Notes under the pieces: generated by a model
The model's database searches: none
Seen by the model: only the letters and a program-made list of their open reading frames with translations
What the model was told of the DNA's origin: nothing
Origin: an uncultured Flavobacteriales bacterium
GTDB taxonomy: Bacteria > Bacteroidota > Bacteroidia > Flavobacteriales > Crocinitomicaceae
Direction: 5' to 3'
NCBI GenBank assembly: GCA_946482515.1
Contig: CAMLRS010000013.1
Span: 1 to 64,000 of the forward strand
Length of the DNA stretch: 64,000 bases
In this document: positions 44,975 through 52,729 of the stretch, piece by piece
How positions within the stretch are numbered: position 1 is the first letter of the stretch
Layout: each line of letters opens with the position of its first letter
Made by a program: the position numbers and the translations under genes

Positions 44975-45011
44975 ATCCGAAAGATAGTATTTTATGCTTT
45001 AAGGTTGCTTC

Positions 45012-45151
45012 ACGTAGTTGAGAAGTTTGAAGTTTGAAGTTGCGAGTTTGAAGTTGCGAGTTGGAAGTTGGTCTCCGGTCTTCAGTCTCCAGTCCGGTTT
45101 CAGTTCAGAGTTGCTGAGTTAACGAGTAACTTCCAACTTCAAACTTCCAAC
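45012..45151. repeat. Word-like repeat with inverted arms
   Basis: The left arm repeats GTTTGAAGTTGCGA words, the middle has GGTCTTCAGTCTCCAG, and the right arm has CGAGTAACTTCCAACTTC and AAACTTCCAAC, the inverse vocabulary of the left arm. Units vary in length and sequence, so it is not a CRISPR. It lies between the giant T9SS gene start and DinB. Confidence 0.6.
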
Positions 45152-45165
45152 TATATAGAAAAAGT

Positions 45166-45173
45166 TATCTTTG
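45166..45173 (+). promoter_or_regulatory. Candidate -7 promoter element for the DinB/NlpC pair
   Basis: TATCTTTG matches TAnnTTTG, 21 nt before the DinB-family start. Confidence 0.5.
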
Positions 45174-45194
45174 ATAAACGAATAATGGAAAGCT

Positions 45195-45773
45195 ATGACG
45201 ACCCAGTGGGTATTGAACGAGGTAGCAACGATCACAGAGCGGAATATACAGTTGCTGAAAGATAAATTCGGGGGCATGAGCGAACAGCAGCTGCGGTGGA
45301 AACCCAACGACGCGACCTGGAATTTATCGGAGATCTTTGCCCACCTCAACGAATACGCCCGCTTTTACCACGAAGCCTTCCTGAACCGTATCGAAAAAAC
45401 GCGCTTTCGCCAGCCGAGAGAACAGTTCGTTTCTTCCCCGCTCGGAAGATCGGCCTGGATGTCGATGAAACTGGGAAATGCCCGCAACATCAAACGACGC
45501 TTCAACGCACCGAAAGCCTATAATCCTTCAGTTAATCCTTCACTGGTAACCGGTCACGACCGCGAGACGCTGCTGGAAAGTCAGCACGAATTGATCCACA
45601 TCCTCGAGCGCTGCATGGAAGTGAACCTGCGGAAAGTGAAAGTGCCGATCTCTATTTCAAAAATCATTCGTTTGCGCCTCGGCGATGCGTTGCTGTTTGT
45701 GGCTTACCACAACGAACGGCATTTTCAGCAGGCCATTAATCTTACGAAACTGTCGGGATTCCCGAAAAAATAA
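45195..45773 (+). CDS. DinB-family protein
   Basis: This 192-residue soluble protein has the four-helix DinB/YfiT fold: an N-terminal NEVATITERNIQLLKDKFGG helix (pattern), WKPNDATWNLSEIFAHLNEYARFY with the first His, a middle basic helix, and the C-terminal LLFVAYHNERHFQQAINL with the final His. The His set fits the metal site seen in many DinB proteins, several of which are thiol-dependent transferases. Specific substrate is unknown. The stop codon overlaps the ATG of the NlpC/P60 gene by 1 bp, so they are co-translated. Confidence 0.85.
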   Translation: MTTQWVLNEVATITERNIQLLKDKFGGMSEQQLRWKPNDATWNLSEIFAHLNEYARFYHEAFLNRIEKTRFRQPREQFVSSPLGRSAWMSMKLGNARNIKRRFNAPKAYNPSVNPSLVTGHDRETLLESQHELIHILERCMEVNLRKVKVPISISKIIRLRLGDALLFVAYHNERHFQQAINLTKLSGFPKK

Positions 45774-46522
45774 TGGAAAAATTCGCGTATTGCAAAGTGG
45801 CTGTATCACCCGTTCGGGCCGATCACAGCGACAGGGCTGAAATTGTGACCCAATTGCTCTTCGGGGAAATCGTAACGATCCTCGAAATACATGAACAATG
45901 GCTGAAAATCCAATCTTATGCCGATCATTACGAGGGCTGGATCGATGGTAAACAGGTGCGGCCGCTTAGCAAAAAGGAATTCAGTCGCTGGTTTGACGGT
46001 ATGACCACCGAAACGGCTTTGACGCGCCAATTGGAAACGCCCTGGGGAAAACAATTGATCACACGCGGAGCATTCGTTCCTTTGGAGGGCCCTGCGTTCA
46101 ATATCGGGAACGACCAGTTCCGTTTCCTGGATGAAGAAGACGAGCTTCCATCTTCGCCGGTAGAATTAGCCCTGCGTTATGAAAACGCACCGTATTTATG
46201 GGGTGGAAAAACGCCATTCGGGATCGATTGTTCGGCTTTGATGCAGCTTTCGTTCCGGTTTTTCGGCATCAACCTTCCACGCGATGCTTCGCAGCAGGTC
46301 GATGTAGGAATGGAAATTCCTTTCGGTGAGCAACAGGCCGGTGACGTTGCTTTTTTCATCAACCAGGCCGGTAAAATTCACCACGTAGGACTTTTATTGA
46401 GTCCTGATACGATCATTCACGCCAGCGGCTGGGTGCGCATCGACGATTTTTCGAATGAAGGCATTCTCCGACGCCCCGATGGCGAAATTTCACACCGTTT
46501 TTATTGCATTAAACGTCTGTGA
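45773..46522 (+). CDS. NlpC/P60 cysteine peptidase with SH3 domains
   Basis: This 249-residue protein has no signal peptide. Residues 1-65 form a bacterial SH3 domain (VSPVRADHSDRAEIVTQLLFG, WLKIQSYADHYEGWID), a second SH3-like region follows, and the last about 120 residues are the NlpC/P60 domain with YLWGGKTPFGIDCSALMQ (catalytic Cys), KIHHVGLLL (His) and the IIHASG segment. This layout matches cytosolic dipeptidyl-peptidase VI/YkfC-type enzymes, which recycle cell-wall peptides after uptake. That role is inferred from layout. Confidence 0.88.
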   Translation: MEKFAYCKVAVSPVRADHSDRAEIVTQLLFGEIVTILEIHEQWLKIQSYADHYEGWIDGKQVRPLSKKEFSRWFDGMTTETALTRQLETPWGKQLITRGAFVPLEGPAFNIGNDQFRFLDEEDELPSSPVELALRYENAPYLWGGKTPFGIDCSALMQLSFRFFGINLPRDASQQVDVGMEIPFGEQQAGDVAFFINQAGKIHHVGLLLSPDTIIHASGWVRIDDFSNEGILRRPDGEISHRFYCIKRL

Positions 46523-46528
46523 AAAAAG

Positions 46529-46536
46529 TATATTTG
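46529..46536 (+). promoter_or_regulatory. Candidate promoter for glyA
   Basis: TATATTTG matches TAnnTTTG, 28 nt before glyA, with a TTG at 46504-46506 as a possible -33 element. The motif starts 6 bp after the NlpC/P60 stop codon. Confidence 0.55.
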
Positions 46537-46564
46537 CCACACTTTACCTATTAAAAAAGACACA

Positions 46565-47839
46565 ATGAAACGCGACCAGGAAATTTTTGATCTGATTGTT
46601 GAAGAACGTCAGCGACAGGAACACGGCATCGAATTGATCGCTTCGGAAAACTTCGTTAGCGACGAAGTAATGGAAGCTATGGGATCTGTTCTGACCAATA
46701 AGTACGCTGAAGGATTGCCTGGAAAACGTTATTACGGCGGTTGCGAAGTGGTCGATAAAGTCGAGCAGCTGGCGATCGATCGTTTGTGCAAGCTTTTCGG
46801 CGCAACATGGGCCAACGTACAGCCGCATTCCGGCGCACAGGCCAATGCTGCGGTATTTTTGGCTTGCCTGAAACCGGGCGATAAGATCCTTGGCTTCGAC
46901 CTTTCTCACGGTGGCCACCTCACGCACGGCTCACCGGTGAATTTCTCCGGAAAGCTTTACGAACCGCATTTTTACGGTGTCAATAAAGAAACAGGCCTCG
47001 TTGATTACGACATGCTTGAAGAAGTCGCTTTGCGTGAGCGTCCGAAAATGATCATTTGTGGTGCTTCGGCTTATTCCCGCGACTGGGATTACGCCCGCAT
47101 CCGCAAAGTGGCCGATCAGATAGGTGCGCTGATCCTCGCCGATATTTCTCACCCGGCGGGATTGATCGCTACCGGTTTGCTGAGCGATCCGCTCGATCAT
47201 TGCCACATTGTAACGACGACCACGCACAAAACTTTGCGCGGACCGCGCGGTGGTGTGATCATGATGCGTCACAACTTCGATAATCCATTCGGGCTGAAGT
47301 GGCAGAACGGCAACCTGAAATCCATGGGCGCGTTGCTTGATGCAGCAGTTTTTCCGGGAATCCAGGGCGGACCGCTCGAGCACGTGATCGCAGCCAAAGC
47401 AGTTGCTTTCGGTGAAGCACTGAGCGATAATTACAAGACTTATATGGCACAGGTGAAGAAAAATGCAGCTGTGATGGCGCAAGCATTCATCGACCTGGGC
47501 TACAAAGTGATTTCCGGAGGAACGGAAAACCACAGCATGCTTATCGATTTGCGTTCCAAAGGCGTGACCGGTAAAGATGCTGAGATCCACCTCGTGAAAG
47601 CCGATATTACCGTGAACAAAAACATGGTTCCGTTTGATACCGAATCACCGTTCGTAACGTCCGGTATCCGTATCGGAACGCCGGCCATTACTTCCCGTGG
47701 GGTTTCCGAAGCGGAAATTCCGGCTATCGTTGGGTTGATCGACCGTGTGTTGATGAACCTGGGCGACGAAGCAACCATTGCAGCAGTTCGCAAAGAAGTA
47801 AACGCAATGATGAGCGGCCGACCATTGTTTAAATGGTAA
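46565..47839 (+). CDS. glyA: Serine hydroxymethyltransferase
   Basis: GlyA interconverts serine and glycine and makes 5,10-methylene-tetrahydrofolate. The 424-residue PLP enzyme shows [19 protein letters not shown] (pattern), [27 protein letters not shown], the PLP-Lys motif [13 protein letters not shown] and [15 protein letters not shown]. Start and length match the family. It has a promoter motif upstream and a strong terminator 24 bp after the stop, so it is monocistronic. Confidence 0.97.
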   Translation: MKRDQEIFDLIVEERQRQEHGIELIASENFVSDEVMEAMGSVLTNKYAEGLPGKRYYGGCEVVDKVEQLAIDRLCKLFGATWANVQPHSGAQANAAVFLACLKPGDKILGFDLSHGGHLTHGSPVNFSGKLYEPHFYGVNKETGLVDYDMLEEVALRERPKMIICGASAYSRDWDYARIRKVADQIGALILADISHPAGLIATGLLSDPLDHCHIVTTTTHKTLRGPRGGVIMMRHNFDNPFGLKWQNGNLKSMGALLDAAVFPGIQGGPLEHVIAAKAVAFGEALSDNYKTYMAQVKKNAAVMAQAFIDLGYKVISGGTENHSMLIDLRSKGVTGKDAEIHLVKADITVNKNMVPFDTESPFVTSGIRIGTPAITSRGVSEAEIPAIVGLIDRVLMNLGDEATIAAVRKEVNAMMSGRPLFKW

Positions 47840-47863
47840 CAGAATCCTGAAAAAATGTACTTC

Positions 47864-47888
47864 AAGAGCGGATCGTTGGTCCGCTCTT
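47864..47888 (+). terminator. Intrinsic terminator after glyA
   Basis: The 9-bp perfect stem AAGAGCGGA/TCCGCTCTT with a 7-nt loop is followed by a T-run. Confidence 0.88.
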
Positions 47889-47955
47889 TTTGTTTGCGGG
47901 TGGTAAAATACCTGTTTTGAGGTATTGGACGAAGGGAGCATAACCCGCACTTTTG

Positions 47956-47978
47956 TTATTTAGAATAGTTCTAAGTAA
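47956..47978. promoter_or_regulatory. Palindromic operator candidate, site 1
   Basis: TTATTTAGAA, a 3-nt spacer, then TTCTAAGTAA: 9 of 10 positions are complementary. It runs up to the A of the regulator's ATG. It matches site 2 (48673-48695) at 18 of 23 positions. The AGAAnnnTTCT core resembles iron- or heme-responsive palindromes; the bound protein is unknown. Confidence 0.6.
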
Positions 47979-48592
47979 TGCGTATTCTGATTTCCAGCCG
48001 AAACACCCTTATACCAGCCGGTTTGCAGCAAACACTGGCAGCTGGCCGCCATCATGTTCAGGCGCATTATTACCAGTCGATGGAGCAGCTGGTGGCCAAA
48101 TCCATTCTTGAACGTACCGAAACGGTAATCCTCGACAAAAGCGCAGCAGACGTGTTTTCCTTCGAAGAGCTGACGGAGTTCCGTAAGCGCCTTCCACGAG
48201 TGAAAATCCTGCTGTTGTCGACGATGGAATACCTTGATTTTATTCAGCGCTGCTTCACTGCGGGCATCGAAGGTTACCTGACCTATGATTGCAGCCCGGA
48301 AGAAATTGACGAAGCCCTGGACATCATGGCGCGTGGCGGTCAGTTCTTCTGCCAGAAAATACTGACCAGCTTATTGCCCCGTTTGTCTGCGCCGGCCAAT
48401 GTACAGGGAAAAGCCCTTACGGATCGAGAGCGGGAGATCGCTGCGCTCATCGCCGACGGAAAAACGAACAAACAAATAGGCGAGGTGTTGTGCATCAGTC
48501 CGCATACGGTTCACACGCACCGCAAAAGTCTGATGAAAAAACTGCAGGTTTCTTCAGCTCGGGAAATCGCATTGTATATGCTTTCCAGATAG
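47978..48592 (+). CDS. LuxR/NarL-family regulator with degenerate receiver
   Basis: This 204-residue regulator has an N-terminal receiver-like domain and a C-terminal LuxR HTH (LTDREREIAALIADGKTNKQI, then SPHTVHTHRKSLMKKL; pattern). In the receiver, Asp53 in TVILDKS aligns with the phosphate acceptor. The acidic pair after strand 1 is replaced by SSRN, and the conserved Lys in the GYLxKD loop is Tyr. It may therefore work without phosphorylation. It is upstream of and co-directional with the heme operon. No histidine kinase is adjacent. Its start codon overlaps an operator-like palindrome. Confidence 0.87.
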   Translation: MRILISSRNTLIPAGLQQTLAAGRHHVQAHYYQSMEQLVAKSILERTETVILDKSAADVFSFEELTEFRKRLPRVKILLLSTMEYLDFIQRCFTAGIEGYLTYDCSPEEIDEALDIMARGGQFFCQKILTSLLPRLSAPANVQGKALTDREREIAALIADGKTNKQIGEVLCISPHTVHTHRKSLMKKLQVSSAREIALYMLSR

Positions 48593-48594
48593 CA

Positions 48595-48610
48595 TACCCT
48601 TAAAAGGGTA
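48595..48610. promoter_or_regulatory. Inverted repeat between regulator and heme operon
   Basis: TACCCTT-AA-AAGGGTA is a perfect 7-bp inverted repeat starting 3 bp after the regulator stop. A second pair, GGAATAG and CTATTCC, lies at about 48624-48650. Both precede the promoter and could be binding sites for the LuxR-type protein; the first could also be a weak hairpin. Confidence 0.45.
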
Positions 48611-48658
48611 GTTGAATTTCGCAGGAATAGGGTATTGCGGGTTCTATTCCCAGGTAAG

Positions 48659-48695
48659 TAATTTTGTGAACCTTATTTAGATTAATTATAAATAG
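48659..48695 (+). promoter_or_regulatory. Heme-operon promoter with palindromic operator, site 2
   Basis: TAATTTTG (48659-48666) matches TAnnTTTG, with a TTG 21 nt upstream. Transcription would begin near 48673, exactly where the second copy of the 23-bp palindrome begins (TTATTTAGAT, spacer TAA, TTATAAATAG; 48673-48695). A protein bound there would block initiation, which fits repression, for example when iron or heme is plentiful. Confidence 0.6.
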
Positions 48696-48700
48696 TAAAC

Positions 48701-49948
48701 ATGAAAAGAATCCTACTTGCCCTTGCAATCAGCGTCACAGGCCACCAGATGGCCGCAGCACAGCTGGTAAACGATACAGTTTCCACCCAGCCTACATATA
48801 CGCACAACGTTTGGTACAGCCTTGAAAACGACGATCAGGGAAGCCGCGATGCCATGGAATGGGATATCGCTCTTGCAACCAGCGTTATGCCTACAGATCC
48901 GTTGACGACGTTCATCCGTATCAACGATAAAGTAGCGCGTGTATACGAAATTCCGGGATCTGATCCTGCTGACTTCGCCAACATCGATACAACAGGTCTC
49001 GGCACATGGGCGCCGTTGATGAACGACGAAGTTAGCTGGGCCGGTGCTTTCAATATGGCAACGAACCTCGGTCCGCTCGATTTCGGTTGGGGGAACTACA
49101 ACCCCGGGAACCACAGCGTATTGGCGAACCGTATTTTCGTGATCAAATACCTCGCAGGCGGCTACCGCAAAGTGAAATTCGACCTGGCAAGCGTAGCAGG
49201 AAACTACACAATTACGCACGACAACCTCGACAACACTGATCTTACGACTGAAACGCTCGCTGTTGCAGGTTATTCAACCAAAAACTTCGTGTACTACAAC
49301 CTGAACACCAATCTGGTGATCGACCGTGAGCCGGCAGCAGCAACATGGGATCTGCACTTCGGTCAGTACCTGACAGAAGACGTTCCGGTGCCGCACAACT
49401 TCGTTACAGGTGTTTTCCAAAACGTAGGTGTTGAAGTAGCAGTTGTTTATCCGGTAAACGATCCTGTTACCTATGAAGACTTCGGATCGGCAACCTTCTC
49501 TGAAGAAATCAACACGATCGGCTGGGACTGGAAAACAATGTCCGGTGGCTGGATCATCGAAGATTCCACCGTTTACTTTGTGGACGATGCAGACGGTGAT
49601 ATCTGGAAAGTAATCATGACCGGTTTTACAGGCTCTTCTGCCGGAAAATATGCTTTCGCGAAAGAAAAAATCTCATCCGTAGGTTTGGATGAGAACGGTG
49701 AAGCGGTTTTTGCAACCATTTACCCAAATCCGGCGAACACGAGCGCAACCATCGTATTGAAAAACGTAGACAACGCAACCATCAGCGTTTACAACCTGTT
49801 GGGTGAGCTCGTTGCCACACAGGAAGCAAGTGCCGCTTCCATGACAGCTATTCCGCTCGAAACGGCAGCACTGGCCAATGGAACTTACCAGATCGTTTGC
49901 ACAGCCGGCTCATCGGTTATGACACAGCGCCTGGTCGTGCAACACTAA
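48701..49948 (+). CDS. HmuY-like secreted protein with T9SS signal
   Basis: This 415-residue protein has a signal peptide (MKRILLALAISVTG), then two beta-rich parts that each resemble HmuY. The first has SRDAMEWDIALATS; the second has WDLHFGQYL, IGWDWKTMSG and DIWKVIMTGFTGSSAGKYAF. The last about 75 residues are a type A T9SS sorting domain (IYPNPANTSATIVL to QRLVVQH). As first gene of the heme operon it probably captures heme on the cell surface. HmuY proteins are usually lipoproteins, so T9SS targeting is unusual. Heme-binding residues cannot be assigned by eye. Confidence 0.78.
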   Translation: MKRILLALAISVTGHQMAAAQLVNDTVSTQPTYTHNVWYSLENDDQGSRDAMEWDIALATSVMPTDPLTTFIRINDKVARVYEIPGSDPADFANIDTTGLGTWAPLMNDEVSWAGAFNMATNLGPLDFGWGNYNPGNHSVLANRIFVIKYLAGGYRKVKFDLASVAGNYTITHDNLDNTDLTTETLAVAGYSTKNFVYYNLNTNLVIDREPAAATWDLHFGQYLTEDVPVPHNFVTGVFQNVGVEVAVVYPVNDPVTYEDFGSATFSEEINTIGWDWKTMSGGWIIEDSTVYFVDDADGDIWKVIMTGFTGSSAGKYAFAKEKISSVGLDENGEAVFATIYPNPANTSATIVLKNVDNATISVYNLLGELVATQEASAASMTAIPLETAALANGTYQIVCTAGSSVMTQRLVVQH

Positions 49949-49967
49949 ATAATAACACAAGAACGTC

Positions 49968-50828
49968 ATGAAACAATTCCTTGTCATCTTACTGGCTGCT
50001 TTCGCAGTGGTTTCCTGTAGCTCAGGCAAAACCGAAGACACGCCGAAAGAAGAGCAAAAAGAAGCCCGTCGCATCGTTTCCCTGAGCGGAACCATCACGG
50101 AGATCCTGTATGCCATTGAAGCGGAAAAAGAACTGGTTGCGGTCGACGTGACGAGCACCTATCCGAAAGCTGCGGAAGCGCTGACCAATCTGGGACACAT
50201 CCGCGGCATCACGGCTGAGAACGTTTTGAGTGCAAAACCAACACATGTGCTCGCCTTCGACGATGAAATGACCCCTGCTTTGAAAGAACAGCTTGAAAAA
50301 GCAAAGGTAGAAGTGATCCTGTTCAAACGCGAGTACACGGTGAACAGCGCCAAGCAGGTGATTGAGCAAATTGCAGCCTGGGCGGATAAAAAAGAAGCCG
50401 CTGCGAAGCTCATCCAGCAGATCGACAGCGACCTGGCTTCCCTGAAGCAATTCGACAAGAAGCCCAAAGTGTTGTTCGTTTACGCTCGCGGAACAGGAAC
50501 ATTGATGGTAGCCGGCGATCATACGCAGCTGTCTGAAATGATCACCCTGGCAGGCGGACAAAACGCAACAGGCGGTTTCGAAGATTTCAAGCCATTGACC
50601 GCTGAATCGGTTATTGCTGCCAACCCGGATGTGATCCTGATGTTCGATTCAGGTAAAGCAAGTCTGAGCAGCGAAGGCGGTGTACTGGCCGTTCCCGGAG
50701 TAAAATCCACAACAGCCGGTAAAAACAACGCCGTGATCGCCATGGACGGACAATACCTCAGCGGTTTCGGTCCACGTGTAGGGAAAGCCCTGGTGGAGCT
50801 GAATACAGAATTGAGCAAATTGCCCTGA
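49968..50828 (+). CDS. hmuT: Heme ABC transporter substrate-binding lipoprotein
   Basis: This 286-residue periplasmic binding protein of the heme/cobalamin (PBP2, BtuF-like) class has a lipoprotein signal with Cys17 (VVSC), then RRIVSLSGTITEILYAIEAE, LGHIRGITAENVLSAKPTHVLA, and a second lobe with the VYARGTGTLMVAG and GGFEDFKPLTAESV segments typical of hemin-binding proteins. It lies 19 bp after the HmuY-like gene and 5 bp before the permease. Role in heme rather than other siderophores is inferred from the neighbours. Confidence 0.9.
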   Translation: MKQFLVILLAAFAVVSCSSGKTEDTPKEEQKEARRIVSLSGTITEILYAIEAEKELVAVDVTSTYPKAAEALTNLGHIRGITAENVLSAKPTHVLAFDDEMTPALKEQLEKAKVEVILFKREYTVNSAKQVIEQIAAWADKKEAAAKLIQQIDSDLASLKQFDKKPKVLFVYARGTGTLMVAGDHTQLSEMITLAGGQNATGGFEDFKPLTAESVIAANPDVILMFDSGKASLSSEGGVLAVPGVKSTTAGKNNAVIAMDGQYLSGFGPRVGKALVELNTELSKLP

Positions 50829-50833
50829 ATAAC

Positions 50834-51877
50834 ATGATCAAAAAATCGGCACCGGTTTTCATTGCGCTTTCACTCTTATTGGTGATTGCGGTTATCGCTT
50901 CGCTCGGCCTTGGCGCAATAACGATACCGCCCAAACAGGTCATCTCCATCCTGCTTTCGGGGATCGGGATCGACACGGGCATTTCGTTCGACGATTTCAA
51001 TGAAAACGTGCTGTTGACTTTACGACTTCCGCGTGTGCTGCTCTCCATTCTTGTGGGGGCGGCACTTGCGGTTTCAGGAGCCGCTCTGCAAGGCATTTTC
51101 CGCAACCCGTTGGTCGATTCCAGCCTGGTGGGAATTGCTTCCGGAGCCTCCTTTTTTGCAGCCCTGTATATCTTGCTGGGCTCATCAATTCCATTTCTCG
51201 TGGCAGGCAATCCGGCGCTTACGTTGGCGTTTGTGGCCTTTATCGGGGCGGCGCTGACGACGATGCTGGTTTACCGCATTTCCCGCTTTCAGCAAACGAT
51301 ACAGATCACGATGCTCATCCTGGCCGGTGTTGCCTTGAATGCGATTGCAGGCTCATTGACTGGGTTGATGACGTATTTCGCTTCGGAAACGGAGCTGCGC
51401 GATCTTAGCTTCTGGACACTCGGCAGCCTGGGCGGCGCAACGTGGGGAAACATAGCGATTCTCACACCGTTTGTTGTGATCCCATTGATCGTGCTGCTGC
51501 GCTTGTCAGGCGCATTGAATGCCTTCGCGCTGGGCGAGCAATCGGCTTATTTTTTAGGTGTGAATACCAAACGCACCAAATGGCTCACGTTTGTGGCTTC
51601 CACCGCCATGGTTGGAGCTACCGTTTCGTTTGTTGGCGCAATCGGTTTTGTAGGCTTGATCATTCCGCACATTTTGCGGGGCATCACAGGTCCTGATCAT
51701 CGCACCCTGCTGCCGTTGTCGGCGCTTTCGGGAGCTCTGCTTTTGTGTGTTTCCGACCTCATCAGCCGCACGATCCTCATACCTACAGAAGTGCCTATTG
51801 GCATCATCACAGCCTTGTTCGGAACACCGGTGCTGCTGGTGATCATTTTACGTCAAAAACGTCAGCTTTTCGCATGA
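50834..51877 (+). CDS. hmuU: Heme ABC transporter permease (FecCD family)
   Basis: This 347-residue inner-membrane permease has about ten helices. FecCD-family landmarks are FNENVLLTLRLPRVLLSILVGAALAVSGAALQG (pattern over residues about 55-90), FRNPLVDSSLVGIASGA, the helical AFALGEQSAYFLGVN segment and VSFVGAIGFVGLIIPHILRGI near the end, the loop that contacts the ATPase. It overlaps the ATPase start by 4 bp (ATGA). Confidence 0.95.
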   Translation: MIKKSAPVFIALSLLLVIAVIASLGLGAITIPPKQVISILLSGIGIDTGISFDDFNENVLLTLRLPRVLLSILVGAALAVSGAALQGIFRNPLVDSSLVGIASGASFFAALYILLGSSIPFLVAGNPALTLAFVAFIGAALTTMLVYRISRFQQTIQITMLILAGVALNAIAGSLTGLMTYFASETELRDLSFWTLGSLGGATWGNIAILTPFVVIPLIVLLRLSGALNAFALGEQSAYFLGVNTKRTKWLTFVASTAMVGATVSFVGAIGFVGLIIPHILRGITGPDHRTLLPLSALSGALLLCVSDLISRTILIPTEVPIGIITALFGTPVLLVIILRQKRQLFA

Positions 51878-52710
51878 TACACGCCACCGACATATCACTT
51901 GTGCGAAAAGGAAGAACGATCCTGCAGCCGTTGTCGTGCCGTTTTGACAAAGCCGGTTTTGTAGCCGTTATTGGTCCGAATGGCGCAGGGAAAAGCTCAC
52001 TTTTACACCTACTTTCGGGATTGTACACACCTTCGACTGGTACGATCAGCGTGCTGGGCAAGCCACTTTCCGAGTGGACAATCGAAGAGCTGGCGATGAA
52101 CCGCGCTTACCTTCAGCAACAGCATTCCGTATTCGAATCCTTTTCGGTGGAACAGGTGCTGACGATGGGGCGCTCGGTGTATTTCGGTTACAAACCTTCA
52201 CCCAACGATGAGCAGATGGTTACCGAGATGCTGGAAGAGCTGCAGCTGACTTCGCGTCGCAAGCAGGCTTTTAATTCCCTTTCCGGAGGAGAACAGCAGC
52301 GCGTACAATTTGCACGTACGCTCTTGCAATTGCAGGAAGAAGGCGAAGAAGCCATGCAGCAGAAAATCCTGTTCCTGGACGAACCGCTCAACAATCTCGA
52401 TCTGCATTACCAGTACAGCCTGTTGCAGATGGCGCGCGAAAAAGTGGTGAATAAAGGCGGTCTGGTGATTGCCGTTTTGCACGATCTGAACAGCGCTTAT
52501 GCTTTTTCCGACCGCGTGCTGATGATGCACCAGGGACACCTTTTAGTAGACGCACCAACAGATGAAGCCATGCAGGCCGATCAGCTGAGTGCGGTTTACA
52601 ACATACCAATTATCCGAAAAGAATCCGACGGCCAAACCTGGTTTGTCGTTGAACAACCGGTACCACCCACTATGATCATTCCGGATCAAACGGAATACAG
52701 CTACCAATAA
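51874..52710 (+). CDS. hmuV: Heme ABC transporter ATPase
   Basis: This 278-residue ABC ATPase has Walker A GPNGAGKSS (34-42), a Q-loop region, signature LSGGEQQRVQFA, Walker B ILFLDEPLNNLD and the switch His in AVLHDLNSAY. The start is ATG at 51874, overlapping the permease stop; an upstream frame from 51745 lies within hmuU and is rejected. The C-terminal tail (about 245-278) is longer than the core needs, with no recognised motif. It energises import of heme delivered by HmuT. Confidence 0.95.
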   Translation: MIHATDISLVRKGRTILQPLSCRFDKAGFVAVIGPNGAGKSSLLHLLSGLYTPSTGTISVLGKPLSEWTIEELAMNRAYLQQQHSVFESFSVEQVLTMGRSVYFGYKPSPNDEQMVTEMLEELQLTSRRKQAFNSLSGGEQQRVQFARTLLQLQEEGEEAMQQKILFLDEPLNNLDLHYQYSLLQMAREKVVNKGGLVIAVLHDLNSAYAFSDRVLMMHQGHLLVDAPTDEAMQADQLSAVYNIPIIRKESDGQTWFVVEQPVPPTMIIPDQTEYSYQ

Positions 52711-52729
52711 TTAATTAAACAAGCAAAAA

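Noticed and set aside
45012..45151. Possible CRISPR array
   Set aside because: The repeated words vary in length and sequence, spacers are absent, the two arms are inverted relative to each other, and there are no cas genes.
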